Counted from the first letter of the stretch, positions 8,136 through 17,530 are shown. The stretch: DNA of 57,916 bases from Microbacterium pullorum (GCF_014836535.1 NZ_JACSQP010000001.1:290411-348326), one strand, 5' to 3'. Program-made: numbers and translations. The notes: a model not told the origin generated them from the letters alone.

Positions 8136-9218
8136 ATGACCACCGCCTTCGTCGTCCGGCCGCGGCGGCCGTCCGCCGTGACGGCGCACCCGGCCGCCCC
8201 TGCGCCGGCTGCCCCGCCGGCGGGGCCCTTCGTCGCCCGGCTTCGGGCTGTGGCCGTAGATGAGCCCCGGCAGCCTCGGCGCGCGGTGCCCACGGATGCC
8301 GCGCTGGCCCCGCTTGCGCCATACCTGGCGGACCCCGAGGTGACGGACGTGTTCGTCAACGGGGCGGAAGGACTGTTCGTCGACCGCGGCCGCGGCGCGG
8401 AGCCCGTCGCCGCGTGGCGGGCGGCGGAAGAAGAGGTGCGCGCGCTGGCGGTCGACCTCATCGCGCTGGGCGGGCGCCACCTCGACGACGCGACGCCGTG
8501 CGTCGACGTGCGGCTGGAGGGCGGGTTGCGCGTGCACGCCGTGCTGCCGCCGGTCTCGCGCGGCGGCACCCTCATCTCGGTGCGGGCCGCTGCGGCGCAG
8601 GCGCCCGACCTCGACGCCCTGCAGGAGCGCGGCATGTTCGCCGCACGCACGCGGGAGCTGCTGGAGGCCCTCGTGGCCGAGCGCATCAATCTGCTGGTGA
8701 CCGGCGCGACCGGCGCGGGCAAGACCACGCTGCTCGCGGCGCTGCTCGACCGCGTGCCCCACACCGAGCGCATCGTCACGATCGAGGACGTGGCCGAGCT
8801 GCGGCTGCGGCATCCGCACCATGTGCGACTCGAGGCGCGCCAGCCCAACCTCGAGGGTGCGGGGTCAGTGCCGCTCGCGAGGCTCGTGCGTGAGGCGTTG
8901 CGCATGCGACCCGACCGACTGGTGGTGGGGGAGTGCCGCGGCGAGGAAGTGCGCGAACTGCTGACCGCGCTGAACACCGGGCACCACGGCGGCGCGGGGA
9001 CGCTGCACGCCGGCGGCATCGACGAGGTGCCGGCGCGTCTGGAGGCGCTCGGCGCGCTCGCCGGGATGGATGAACGGGCGGTGGCGCGGCAGGTCGGGAG
9101 CGCCATCGGCTGCATCGTGCACGTGGCGCGCGGCGGTGACGGGGTGCGCCGGGTCGTCGGCATGGCCCGGCCGGTGCTCACCGGCGGGGCGCTTTCGCTC
9201 GACGAGGTGCCGCGGTGA
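8136..9218 (+). CDS. tadA: TadA/CpaF-type secretion ATPase
   Basis: Predicted hexameric ATPase (360 residues) powering Flp pilus or Tad-like secretion at the inner face of the membrane. After a Pro/Ala-rich N-terminus (about 15-50), the N-domain motif DPEVTDVFVNG is followed by Walker A GATGAGKTT (190-198), an Asp-box IEDVAELRL, Walker B-like RLVVGECRGEE (261-271) and the His box TGHHGGAGTLHA. These are the hallmarks of type II/IV secretion ATPases. The stop overlaps the start of the next gene (GTGA), so translation is coupled. The CpaE/Ssd-like gene usually found upstream in actinobacteria is missing here, replaced by the 6C RNA and acsA. Confidence 0.92.
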   Translation: MTTAFVVRPRRPSAVTAHPAAPAPAAPPAGPFVARLRAVAVDEPRQPRRAVPTDAALAPLAPYLADPEVTDVFVNGAEGLFVDRGRGAEPVAAWRAAEEEVRALAVDLIALGGRHLDDATPCVDVRLEGGLRVHAVLPPVSRGGTLISVRAAAAQAPDLDALQERGMFAARTRELLEALVAERINLLVTGATGAGKTTLLAALLDRVPHTERIVTIEDVAELRLRHPHHVRLEARQPNLEGAGSVPLARLVREALRMRPDRLVVGECRGEEVRELLTALNTGHHGGAGTLHAGGIDEVPARLEALGALAGMDERAVARQVGSAIGCIVHVARGGDGVRRVVGMARPVLTGGALSLDEVPR

Positions 9219-10096
9219 AGCGGCGGCGGCCGGCGGCGCCCTCGGCGGATGCCGCGGCCACGACCGTGCTGCAGCTGGCGGTGCTGCTGCAGGCGGGCAT
9301 CACCCCCGCGCAGGCCTGGCAGCATCTGGCCGCCGCCGGCGACGCGGTCGCTGCGGGGGTGTGCGAGCGCACCGCGGCGGGGGCAGCGGTGCCCGATGCG
9401 ATCGCGGCGGCCGGGCCGACGTGGCGGCCCGTGGCCGACGCCTGGTCGGTGGCGGCCACCGTCGGCGCCCCGCTGGCGGCGAGCCTGCGCGCCGTCGCCG
9501 AGGCGCTGCGTGACGCGCAGCAGGCCATCGACGACGTGCGGGTCGCGCTGGCGGAGCCCGTCGCCACCTCTCGCCTCATCGCCTGGCTGCCGCTGGTCGC
9601 CGTCGCGTTGGGCGCGGCGCTGGGCTTCGACTCGATCGGCGTCGTGTTCACCCAACCGCTGGGAGCCGCCGCGGTCGTGGCGGGTGCACTGTTCATGCTG
9701 GCCGCTCATCGCTGGACCGCTCACCTCGTGGCGCGGGCCCAGCCTCCGCCGGGCATCCCGGGGCTCGAGGCGGAGCTGTTCGCGGTGGCGCTCGCGGGAG
9801 GGGCGTCGATCCCCCGTGCCCGCGACCTGGTCGTCACGGCGGGTGCCGAGCCTGAGGCGGCCACATCGGCCGTGCTCGAGCTCTCGCGCACGGCCGGCGC
9901 ACCGGCGGTCGAGCTGCTGCGTGCCGGCGCCGCGCACGCCCGTCACCGCGCCCGGGTCGACGGCCGGCTGCGCGCGGCCCGACTGTCGTCACGGCTGCTG
10001 CTGCCGCTCGGGGTGTGCACGCTGCCCGCCTTCCTGCTGCTGGGCGTCGCGCCGATGCTGCTCGGTGTGCTGGCCGCGACGCCGCTGAACCTCTGA
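9215..10096 (+). CDS. TadB/TadC-like type II secretion F domain protein
   Basis: Integral membrane platform protein, 293 residues. Hydrophobic helices lie in the middle (about 128-165) and at the C-terminus (about 265-290), each preceded by an alpha-helical cytoplasmic stretch (QAGITPAQAWQ and AGGASIPRARD), the T2SSF pattern. Tad systems usually carry separate TadB and TadC proteins; here one polypeptide seems to cover both T2SSF units and no second gene follows. Its GTG start overlaps the tadA stop. The protein is Ala-rich and diverged, so assignment rests mainly on context and topology. Confidence 0.8.
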   Translation: MKRRRPAAPSADAAATTVLQLAVLLQAGITPAQAWQHLAAAGDAVAAGVCERTAAGAAVPDAIAAAGPTWRPVADAWSVAATVGAPLAASLRAVAEALRDAQQAIDDVRVALAEPVATSRLIAWLPLVAVALGAALGFDSIGVVFTQPLGAAAVVAGALFMLAAHRWTAHLVARAQPPPGIPGLEAELFAVALAGGASIPRARDLVVTAGAEPEAATSAVLELSRTAGAPAVELLRAGAAHARHRARVDGRLRAARLSSRLLLPLGVCTLPAFLLLGVAPMLLGVLAATPLNL

Positions 10097-10128
10097 CCCG
10101 TGCCCACCCTCACAACCGAAGGAGCACC

Positions 10129-10341
10129 ATGACTCGACACACACCTCCCACCCTCCCTCCGCTCACGCATCGCCGGGCGGCGCGGCTGCTCGCCGATGAC
10201 GCCGGGGCCGCAACCGCCGAGTACGCCGTGGCGACCATGGCGGCTGTCGCGTTCGCCGGACTCCTCGTGGTGATCATGCGGTCCGACGAGGTGCGCGGCA
10301 TCCTCACCGACCTGGTGCGCCGCGCCCTCACGGTCGCCTGA
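10129..10341 (+). CDS. DUF4244 Flp-pilin-like protein
   Basis: A 70-residue protein with a basic N-terminus, then the run GAATAEYAVATMAAVAFAGL. A Gly-Ala/Thr-x-x-Glu-Tyr junction followed by a single hydrophobic helix is the pattern of Flp/Tad major pilins (Glu at +5 of the processed protein). The family is annotated DUF4244. It is the likely structural subunit handled by TadA and the T2SSF protein. GGAG lies 4-7 bases upstream of the ATG. A prepilin peptidase is not encoded in the window. Confidence 0.85.
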   Translation: MTRHTPPTLPPLTHRRAARLLADDAGAATAEYAVATMAAVAFAGLLVVIMRSDEVRGILTDLVRRALTVA

Positions 10342-10682
10342 TGACCCGCCGCCGGTGGGGCGAGCGGGGCTCGGTGACCGCCGAGTTCGCGGTCGCCCTG
10401 CCCGCGGTGATCGTCGTGTTCGTGCTGTTCGCCGGAGCGCTCACGGCCTCGTCACGGCAGGTGCGGCTCGAACACGCCGCGGCTCAGGGTGCGCGGCTGG
10501 CGGCGCGCGGCGAGGACGCAGGTCGCGTGCACGATGCCGTGTCGCGGGCTCTCGACGGCGCGCGTGCGGTGATCGGCGGCGACGGCGACCTCGTGTGCGT
10601 GACGGCCAGCGCCCCGACGGGCCTCCTGCTGCCGCTCGAACCCCTGCGCGCCGTGTCGTGCGCCGTCGGAGAAGCGCGCTGA
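10341..10682 (+). CDS. TadE-like pilus assembly protein
   Basis: A 113-residue pseudopilin-like protein. RGSVTAEFAVALPAVIVVFVL near the N-terminus is the TadE pattern (conserved Glu at +5 and a hydrophobic helix), followed by an extracytoplasmic domain with two cysteines (VCVTAS and VSCAVG). Its ATG overlaps the stop of the pilin gene (TGATG). It probably helps assemble or anchor the Flp-like structure. Confidence 0.85.
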   Translation: MTRRRWGERGSVTAEFAVALPAVIVVFVLFAGALTASSRQVRLEHAAAQGARLAARGEDAGRVHDAVSRALDGARAVIGGDGDLVCVTASAPTGLLLPLEPLRAVSCAVGEAR

Positions 10683-11005
10683 TGGCGGGCTCCGTGGCGG
10701 CCGTCGGCGTGCTGGGCGCGAGCCTCGCACTCGGGCTCGGCCTGCTGAACGTCGGCGCGGCCTCGGCGTGGAGTCAGCGGCTGAGCGGGGCCGCCGACCA
10801 CGCCGCGCTCGCCGCCGCGGACGCCGCGTCGGGAGCGATCACGGGTGCACCGTGCGAGCGTGCCGCGCGGGTCGCCGATACGGCCGGCGCCGTCGTGGCC
10901 TCGTGCGAGGTCGACGGTCTCGTCGCCACCGTGACGCTCGCCGCCCGGTTCGGGGTGGTGCCCGCCACGGCGACCGCACGTGCGGGTCCGCCCCCTGCGC
11001 CCTGA
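10682..11005 (+). CDS. TadE/TadG-like secreted protein of the Tad block
   Basis: A 107-residue Ala-rich protein with an N-terminal hydrophobic helix (about 3-28) and two cysteines (CERAAR and SCEVDG). It matches the short TadE-like protein found in the actinobacterial helicase/secretion neighbourhood (Rv3660c-type gene clusters). The start ATG overlaps the stop of the preceding gene. It ends 65 bases before topA, which in actinobacteria is the usual next gene. Confidence 0.78.
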   Translation: MAGSVAAVGVLGASLALGLGLLNVGAASAWSQRLSGAADHAALAAADAASGAITGAPCERAARVADTAGAVVASCEVDGLVATVTLAARFGVVPATATARAGPPPAP

Positions 11006-11069
11006 GCGTACTCAGCATTCGCATGGGTTTGCGGTGTGTATGGTTTGCACGGATAGAAAGGCGGCCACC

Positions 11070-13787
11070 GTGGCACAGGGCAAGAAGCTCGTCATCGTCG
11101 AGTCCCCGACGAAGATGAAGTCGATCCAGGGATACCTGGGGGACGGCTACGAGGTGCTCAGCTCGGTGGGCCACATCCGCGACCTCGCGGACAAGAAGGA
11201 CATTCCGGCCGAGAAGAAGAAGGCGTACGGCAAGTACTCCATCGACGTCGAGAACGACTTCGACCCTCTCTATGTCGTCAACGACCGCAAGACCAAGACG
11301 GTCGCCGAACTCAAGCGTGCGCTGAAGAATGCCGACGAGGTCCTGCTCGCCACCGATGAAGATCGCGAAGGCGAAGCCATCGCGTGGCACCTGCTCGAGG
11401 TGCTCAAGCCCAAGGTTCCCGTCAAGCGCATGGTGTTCCACGAGATCACCAAAGACGCCATCCAGGCCGCCGCGGAGAACACCCGCGAACTCGACCACGC
11501 CCTCGTCGATGCGCAGGAGACCCGCCGCGTGCTCGACCGCCTGTACGGCTGGGACGTCTCGCCGGTGCTGTGGCGCAAGATCGGCAGCGGCCGCGAAGGC
11601 CAGGCACTCAGCGCCGGCCGCGTGCAGTCCGCCGCGACCCGCATGGTCGTCGAGCGCGAACGGGAGCGCATGGCGTTCGTGTCGGCGTCGTACTGGGACG
11701 TCGAGGCCACCGCCGCGAAGGACGGGGCGAGCTTCGGCACACGCCTGGCCCGCGTCGACGGTCTGCCGCTGGCCCGCGGCACCGACTTCGATGACCGCGG
11801 CGAGCTGAAGAAGGCCGTCATCGTCTTCGACGAGCAGCAGGCGCGGGAACTGGCCGACGCCATCGCCGCGAAGGCCACGGCATCCGTCACCGCCGTCGAT
11901 TCCAGGCCCGGCACCCGCAGCCCGAAGGCGCCGTTCACGACGTCGACGATGCAGCAGGAAGCCGGCCGCAAGCTCTCGATGAGCGCCAAGCACGCCATGA
12001 GCGTCGCCCAGCGTCTCTACGAGAAGGGCTTCATCACCTATATGCGCACCGACTCGACGGCGCTGAGCACGCAGGCCATCGAGGCCGCGCGCGCCCAGGC
12101 GGTGTCGCTGTACGGCGCAGCCGCCGTGCCCGACAAGCCCCGCGTCTACCGCAGCAAGAGCCGCAACGCCCAAGAGGCGCACGAGGCCATCCGTCCGTCA
12201 GGTGAGCAGTTCCGCACCCCGGCATCGGTCTCGGGCGAACTCGACCGTGACGAGTCGCGCCTGTACGACCTCATCTGGAAGCGCACCGTCGCCAGCCAGA
12301 TGGCCGACGCCAAGTACGAGACCACGACGGTCACCCTCACCGCCACGGCCGCCGGCCGCAGTGCCGAGTTCACCGCGTCGGGCACCGTCTACACCTTCAA
12401 GGGCTTCCTCGAGGCGTACGAGGAGGGTCGCGACGAGAAGCGCAGCGACGCCGACCAGGACGCCGACCAGTCGCTGCCCGCGGTCGCCGTCGGTGACAGC
12501 CTGAGCCTGCGCGACGTCGAGCCCAAGGGGCACGCCACCAGCCCGAAGCCCCGCTACACCGAGGCGAGCCTGGTGAAGGCGCTGGAGGAGAAGGGCATCG
12601 GCCGACCGTCCACCTTCGCCAGCATCATCGACGTCATCCTCGACCGCGGCTACGTCACCAAGCGTGGACAGGCGCTCGTGCCCAGCTGGTTGTCGTTCAG
12701 CGTCGTGCGGCTGCTCGAAGAGCACTTCGCCGACCTCGTCGACTACGACTTCACCGCAGCGCTCGAAGACGATCTCGACGCCATCGCCCGCGGCGAGCAG
12801 CAGCGAGTGGCGTGGCTGAAGGACTTCTACTACGGCTCGAAGGACCACGTCGGTCTGCGCCACATCGTCGACAACCTCGGCGACATCGATGCGCGGGAGC
12901 TCAACTCCACGCGCATCGGCGACATCGCCACGCTGCGCTTCGGCAAGTACGGCCCCTACCTCGAGGTGCCCGACCCCAGCGGCGACCCCGAGGCCAAGCC
13001 CCGCATCGTCAACGTGCCCGATGACCTCGCCCCCGACGAACTCACCCCGCAGAAGGCGCAGGAGCTGATCGACGCGCCCGTCGCCGGCGACCGCGTGCTG
13101 GGCGAGAACCCCGACAACGGCAAGCTCATCGTCGTGAAGGACGGCCGCTTCGGCCCGTACGTGCAGGAAGTGGAGCCGGTCGATCCGGATGCCGCCGACG
13201 CCGCGACCGGCGAGGTGGTGGAGGAGCCCAAGAAGAAGACGACACGCAAGAAGGCGGATGCCGCGCCCAAGCCGCGCACCGCGTCGCTGTTCAAGAGCAT
13301 GTCGGTCGAGACGATCGATTTCGAGACGGCGATGAAGCTGCTGTCGCTGCCGCGTGTCGTGGGTGTCGACCCCGAGACGGGCGTCGAGATCACGGCCCAG
13401 AACGGTCGATACGGTCCCTACCTGAAGAAGGGCACCGACTCGCGCACGCTGCAGAGCGAGGATCAGCTGTTCGACATCACGCTCGAGGAAGCCCTCGCCG
13501 TGTATGCGCAGCCGAAGTACGGCGCCCGCAGTGCCTCCAGCGCGCTCAAGGAATTCGACGCCGACCCCGTCAGCGGCAAGCCGATCAAGTTGAAGGACGG
13601 CCGCTTCGGGCCCTACGTCACCGACGGGGAGACCAACGCGACGATCCCCCGCGGCGAGAATGCCGAAGAAGTGACCTTCGAACGCGCCGTGGAACTGCTG
13701 GCCGACAAGCGTGCGAAGGGACCCGCACCCAAGAAGCGCGCCGCCGCGCGCAAGACGACCACCCGCAAGCCCGCGGCGAAGAAGTGA
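11070..13787 (+). CDS. topA: DNA topoisomerase I
   Basis: Type IA topoisomerase (905 residues) that relaxes negative supercoils through a transient 5'-phosphotyrosine link. The TOPRIM domain starts at once (KLVIVESPTKMKSIQGYLG) and includes the metal-binding TDEDREGEAIAWHL. The active tyrosine is Y324 in FITYMRTDST. The C-terminal half lacks zinc-finger cysteines and carries the repeated GRFGPYV / GRYGPYL motifs of actinobacterial TopA, ending in a Lys/Arg/Ala tail that binds DNA. The GTG at 11070 has AAAGG 8 bases upstream; an in-frame ATG at 11040 is an alternative. The stop overlaps tmk. Confidence 0.96.
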   Translation: MAQGKKLVIVESPTKMKSIQGYLGDGYEVLSSVGHIRDLADKKDIPAEKKKAYGKYSIDVENDFDPLYVVNDRKTKTVAELKRALKNADEVLLATDEDREGEAIAWHLLEVLKPKVPVKRMVFHEITKDAIQAAAENTRELDHALVDAQETRRVLDRLYGWDVSPVLWRKIGSGREGQALSAGRVQSAATRMVVERERERMAFVSASYWDVEATAAKDGASFGTRLARVDGLPLARGTDFDDRGELKKAVIVFDEQQARELADAIAAKATASVTAVDSRPGTRSPKAPFTTSTMQQEAGRKLSMSAKHAMSVAQRLYEKGFITYMRTDSTALSTQAIEAARAQAVSLYGAAAVPDKPRVYRSKSRNAQEAHEAIRPSGEQFRTPASVSGELDRDESRLYDLIWKRTVASQMADAKYETTTVTLTATAAGRSAEFTASGTVYTFKGFLEAYEEGRDEKRSDADQDADQSLPAVAVGDSLSLRDVEPKGHATSPKPRYTEASLVKALEEKGIGRPSTFASIIDVILDRGYVTKRGQALVPSWLSFSVVRLLEEHFADLVDYDFTAALEDDLDAIARGEQQRVAWLKDFYYGSKDHVGLRHIVDNLGDIDARELNSTRIGDIATLRFGKYGPYLEVPDPSGDPEAKPRIVNVPDDLAPDELTPQKAQELIDAPVAGDRVLGENPDNGKLIVVKDGRFGPYVQEVEPVDPDAADAATGEVVEEPKKKTTRKKADAAPKPRTASLFKSMSVETIDFETAMKLLSLPRVVGVDPETGVEITAQNGRYGPYLKKGTDSRTLQSEDQLFDITLEEALAVYAQPKYGARSASSALKEFDADPVSGKPIKLKDGRFGPYVTDGETNATIPRGENAEEVTFERAVELLADKRAKGPAPKKRAAARKTTTRKPAAKK

Positions 13788-14446
13788 CCGACGCGTCGGC
13801 GCTGCCCGGCGCTGCCGCGGCATCGCACGCCGGCGTGTGGGTCACCTTCGAAGGCGGCGACGGGTCGGGCAAGACCACGCAGGCCGCGCTGCTCGAACAG
13901 TGGCTGCGACAGCAGGGGCGCTCGGTGCTGCGCACCCGCGAGCCGGGCGGGAGTGACGTGGGCGTGCTGATCCGCGACATCGTGCTGCATCACCGCGGCG
14001 ACATCGCCCCGCGCGCCGAGGCGCTGCTGTACGCCGCCGACCGTGCCCACCACGTGGCCACGGTCGTGCGCCCGGCCCTCGCCCGCGGCGAGGTGGTCAT
14101 CCAAGACCGCTACCTCGACTCATCGGTCGCCTATCAGGGCGCGGGCCGCGTGCTCGATGCCGATGAGGTGCGGCAGCTGTCGCTGTGGGCGACTGAAGGC
14201 GCGCTGCCCGACGTCACCGTGCTGCTCGACCTCGATCCGGCCACCGCACGGCACCGCCTCGACGCCGACGACAAGCCGTTCGACCGGCTCGAGGCCGAGC
14301 TCGCCGACTTCCACGAGCGGGTGCGGGCGGCGTTCCTGCAGCTCGCGGCTGCCGAGCCCGAGCGCTTCGTCGTGATCGACGCCGCACAGCCCGTCGAGGA
14401 GATCGCCCGGCTGGTGCGCGAACGCGTGGCCGCGGCGCTGGCGTGA
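13784..14446 (+). CDS. tmk: Thymidylate kinase
   Basis: dTMP kinase (220 residues), making dTDP from dTMP and ATP. The P-loop GGDGSGKTTQ is at about 24-33, the DRx motif DRYLDSSVAYQG at about 108-119, and the REPGG motif that contacts the nucleotide is present. The first 16 residues are Ala-rich and poorly conserved, so the true start may be later, but GTG 13784 overlaps the topA stop and fits coupling. The topA-tmk-holB order is the standard actinobacterial arrangement. Confidence 0.95.
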   Translation: MTDASALPGAAAASHAGVWVTFEGGDGSGKTTQAALLEQWLRQQGRSVLRTREPGGSDVGVLIRDIVLHHRGDIAPRAEALLYAADRAHHVATVVRPALARGEVVIQDRYLDSSVAYQGAGRVLDADEVRQLSLWATEGALPDVTVLLDLDPATARHRLDADDKPFDRLEAELADFHERVRAAFLQLAAAEPERFVVIDAAQPVEEIARLVRERVAAALA

Positions 14447-14487
14447 CGTCGGCGAGCGTGTCAGGCGCCGACGCTAAGGTGGAGCCC

Positions 14488-15645
14488 GTGGAAACCGCCC
14501 CCGTCACGCACGAGTTGCCGTGGGGGGAGGTCTGGGGTCAGGACGCCGCCGTCGCGCAGCTGCAGGCCGCGGCATCCGATCCGACCGCCATGACGCACGC
14601 GTGGCTCATCACAGGCCCGCCCGGATCGGGTCGCTCGACCCTCGCCCACGCGTTCGCAGCACAGCTCATCGCCGACGACGGTGAAGAGCACGTCATGCGC
14701 CAGGTGCTGGCCGGCACCCACCCCGACCTCACGACGCTGCGCACCGAGGGCGTCATCATCTCGATCAAAGACGCCCGGGCGCTGGTCGAACGCTCCTACT
14801 TCTCGCCGTCGCTGGGCCGTTACCGCGTGATCGTCGTCGAAGACGCCGACCGCATGACCGAGCGCACCTCGAACGTGCTGCTGAAGGCGCTCGAAGAGCC
14901 GCCGGAGCGCACCGTGTGGGTGCTGTGCGCCCCGAGTGACGCCGATCTGCTGCCCACCATCCGCTCCCGCGTGCGCACCCTGCGCCTGCGCGACCCCGAG
15001 ATCGCCGACGTCGCGCGCCTCATCGTGCAGCGCACCGGCGTCGACGAAGCGGTCGCCGAACAGTCGGCCCGTCTCGCGCAGCGGCACATCGGCATGGCGC
15101 AGCGCCTCGCCACAGATGCCGCGTCGCGTGCGCGGCGCGAGCAGACGATGCGCGCCGTCCTCAGCGTGCGGGGCGTCGGCGACGCGGTGGAGGTGGCCGG
15201 TCGCATCGTGCAGGCCGCCACCGAAGACGCCAAGTCGCTCACCGCCAGCCGCGACGAGGCCGAACGGGGCGCCCTCCGGCGCACGCTCGGGGTCGCCGAG
15301 GGCGCCGCGGCACCGCCCGCCGTGCGCGGGCAGCTCAACGCCCTCGAGGACGAGCAGAAGCGGCGCGCCACGCGCAGCCTCCGCGACGGCATCGACCGCG
15401 TCCTCACCGACCTGCAGTCGCTGTACCGCGACACGCTCATGCTGCAGTTCGGCCGCGACGGTGACCTCATCAACCGCGAGCTTGAGGACGACCTGCGCGC
15501 CCTCGCCGCGGCCTGGACCATGCAGCGCACGCTCACCGTGCTCGACCAGATCTCGGTGACCCGCAGCAACCTCGAGTTCAACGCGGCGCCTGCCCTCGCC
15601 CTGGAGAGCATGCTCATCACCGTCGCCAGTGGAAGGACCCCGTGA
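14488..15645 (+). CDS. holB: DNA polymerase III subunit delta'
   Basis: Clamp-loader subunit (385 residues from this start). AAA+ motifs are P-loop GPPGSGRSTLAHAF, sensor region YRVIVVEDADRMTERTSN and LLKALEEPPERTVWVLCAPS, and the Arg-finger region TIRSRVRTLRL. The lysine of the P-loop is replaced by Arg (GSGRST), as in delta' proteins that do not hydrolyse ATP. Two starts are possible. GTG 14443 overlaps the tmk stop; GTG 14488 has AAGG 8 bases upstream and a TAAGGT box 7 bases before it. I prefer 14488 because homologues begin close to the WGEVWGQD motif. Confidence 0.9.
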   Translation: METAPVTHELPWGEVWGQDAAVAQLQAAASDPTAMTHAWLITGPPGSGRSTLAHAFAAQLIADDGEEHVMRQVLAGTHPDLTTLRTEGVIISIKDARALVERSYFSPSLGRYRVIVVEDADRMTERTSNVLLKALEEPPERTVWVLCAPSDADLLPTIRSRVRTLRLRDPEIADVARLIVQRTGVDEAVAEQSARLAQRHIGMAQRLATDAASRARREQTMRAVLSVRGVGDAVEVAGRIVQAATEDAKSLTASRDEAERGALRRTLGVAEGAAAPPAVRGQLNALEDEQKRRATRSLRDGIDRVLTDLQSLYRDTLMLQFGRDGDLINRELEDDLRALAAAWTMQRTLTVLDQISVTRSNLEFNAAPALALESMLITVASGRTP

Positions 15646-17195
15646 GTCTTCGCCGTCGCCTCCTCGCCGTCACCGCCTCGCTCGCCGCAGTGACGCTCGC
15701 CCTCACCGGGTGCATCTCGGCGATGATCCCCGACCAGGCGGAGCCGGCCCCCGGGCCCAGTCGCCCGCCGGTGACCGACGGCGTGTCCGCCGAGCTGCTG
15801 CCGTTCTACGAGCAGACCATCGAATGGCAGCCGTGCGAGGGCGCCGACGAGGGCTATTACGACTGCGCCACGGTGACGGCCCCGCTCGACTGGGAAAACC
15901 CGGGTGCCGGCGAGATCGACCTCGCCGTCATCCGTCGCCACGCCGACTCCGGTGAGCCGATCGCATCGCTGCTGACCAACCCCGGGGGTCCCGGCGCGAG
16001 CGGCGTCGCCCTCATCCGCGACTCGGCGAGCTTCGCCGCCGGCGAGCCGCTGCGCGAGGCTTACGACGTCATCGGTTTCGACCCGCGCGGCGTGGGCGAG
16101 TCCACCGCGGTGCGGTGCCTGGACGCGGCCGAGATGGACGCGTACCTGTACGACGTGCCCGGCAGCCCGCGCGGCACCGCCGCCTGGGAAGCCGAGCTCA
16201 CCGATCGCAACACCGGGTTCGCCGAGGCGTGCGAGGCCAACAGCGACGGCATCCTTCCCTACATCACCACGATCCAGGCGGCGCGCGACCTCGATCTGCT
16301 GCGCGGTGTGCTCGGTGACGAGCAGCTGCACTATCTCGGCTACTCGTACGGCACGTTCCTCGGGGCCACGTACGCGAAGCTCTACCCCGAACGTGTGGGC
16401 CGTCTGGTGCTCGATGGCGCCATCGACCCCGCCGTGTCGGGACAGGATGTCTCCACGACGCAGGCGGTCGGCTTCGAGTCGGCGCTGCGCGCCTTCATGG
16501 CGCAGTGTCTCGCCGGCAGCGACTGCCCGTTCCGCGGCACGGTCGATGACGCCATGGCCGATCTCGGCACCCTGCTGGCCAGTGTCGACGCCCGCCCCCT
16601 GGAGGGCTCGGACGGACGTCAACTCGGCGCCGACACCCTCATGACCGGCATCATCGCGGCGCTGTACTCCGAAGACAGCTGGCCCTACCTCACCACCGGC
16701 CTGAGCAACGCCCTCTCGGGCAACCCCGACCTCATGCTGCAGCTGGCCGACTTCTACAACGGGCGTGAGGGCGGCGTCTACGCCGACAACTCGACCGAGG
16801 CGTTCCGGGCCTACAACTGCATGGACTACCCCGTCGCCGACGAGGCCGAGGACGACGCAGCAGCTGCGCTGCTCGCCGCCGAGGCACCGACCGTCGCGCC
16901 GTATTGGGTGGGGCCCGACGCGTGCGCGGTGTGGCCCTACCCGCCCACGGGTGTGCGTGAGCCCATCACCGCGGCGGGGGCGGCGCCCATTATCGTCGTC
17001 GGCACCACCAACGATCCCGCGACCCCGTACGACTGGTCGGTGTCGCTGGCGGACCAGCTGGAATCGGGCGTGCTCGTCACGCGAGTGGGTGAGGGGCACA
17101 CCGGTTACAACAAGGGCGACGCGTGTGTGGATGCCGCCGTCGAGGGCTATCTGGTCGACGGCACCGTGCCCGAGGACGGCCTGCGCTGCGAGTGA
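15642..17195 (+). CDS. Secreted alpha/beta hydrolase lipoprotein (tripeptidyl aminopeptidase-like)
   Basis: Exported serine hydrolase, 517 residues. A lipoprotein signal (basic start, hydrophobic stretch, LTGC lipobox with Cys near residue 24) would tether it to the outer face of the membrane. The fold is that of the actinobacterial SlpD/SlpE and tripeptidyl-aminopeptidase family: oxyanion motif NPGGPGASG, nucleophile elbow GYSYG, then late Asp in TTNDPATPYD and His in GEGHTGY. Known members trim peptides from N-termini, but the substrate here is not shown. The GTG start overlaps the holB stop. Confidence 0.9.
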   Translation: MSLRRRLLAVTASLAAVTLALTGCISAMIPDQAEPAPGPSRPPVTDGVSAELLPFYEQTIEWQPCEGADEGYYDCATVTAPLDWENPGAGEIDLAVIRRHADSGEPIASLLTNPGGPGASGVALIRDSASFAAGEPLREAYDVIGFDPRGVGESTAVRCLDAAEMDAYLYDVPGSPRGTAAWEAELTDRNTGFAEACEANSDGILPYITTIQAARDLDLLRGVLGDEQLHYLGYSYGTFLGATYAKLYPERVGRLVLDGAIDPAVSGQDVSTTQAVGFESALRAFMAQCLAGSDCPFRGTVDDAMADLGTLLASVDARPLEGSDGRQLGADTLMTGIIAALYSEDSWPYLTTGLSNALSGNPDLMLQLADFYNGREGGVYADNSTEAFRAYNCMDYPVADEAEDDAAAALLAAEAPTVAPYWVGPDACAVWPYPPTGVREPITAAGAAPIIVVGTTNDPATPYDWSVSLADQLESGVLVTRVGEGHTGYNKGDACVDAAVEGYLVDGTVPEDGLRCE

Positions 17196-17230
17196 GGCTC
17201 GCACGGTTCGCGAGCGCAGTTTCGGCCATG

Positions 17231-17236
17231 TAAGAT
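17231..17236 (+). promoter_or_regulatory. -10 box for tRNA-Thr
   Basis: TAAGAT lies 30 bases before the tRNA with a weak TTCGCG -35 (17207-17212) 18 bases upstream. Confidence 0.45.
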
Positions 17237-17266
17237 CGATGATCGTGCACCGCGCAAGCGGAGTAC

Positions 17267-17339
17267 GCCACCTTAGCTCAGACGGCAGAGCGATTCACTC
17301 GTAATGAATAGGTCAAGGGTTCGATTCCCTTAGGTGGCT
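17267..17339 (+). tRNA. tRNA-Thr (anticodon CGT)
   Basis: A complete cloverleaf: acceptor GCCACCT/AGGTGGC with discriminator T, D arm GCTC...GAGC, anticodon stem ATTCA/TGAAT around loop CTCGTAA (anticodon CGT), and T loop TTCGATT. CCA is not encoded. Confidence 0.95.
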
Positions 17340-17348
17340 CCGCAACAG

Positions 17349-17389
17349 AAAGACCCCCGATCCTTCGCGACGCGAGGACGGGGGTCTTT
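17349..17389 (+). terminator. Intrinsic terminator after tRNA-Thr
   Basis: AAAGACCCCC (17349-17358) pairs with GGGGGTCTTT (17380-17389), with an inner TCCT/AGGA pair. It starts 10 bases after the tRNA and ends in TTTC. Confidence 0.8.
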
Positions 17390-17530
17390 CGTCGTTTCGG
17401 CGGCGCGGTCGTCCCCCGCGACGCGCACAGCGTGCAGGTTGCTCATAGCTCCCACTGGCTTTTCCCATCACGACGCTCCGTAGCTTTCTTCTCGGAAGGC
17501 GGCACATCGTGCCCGCCACAGAGGAGATAC

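Noticed and set aside
17390..17530. Specific promoter for the ABC efflux pair
   Set aside because: Several weak -10/-35 combinations exist (for example TAGCTT with GCTTTT 17 bases upstream) but none stands out.
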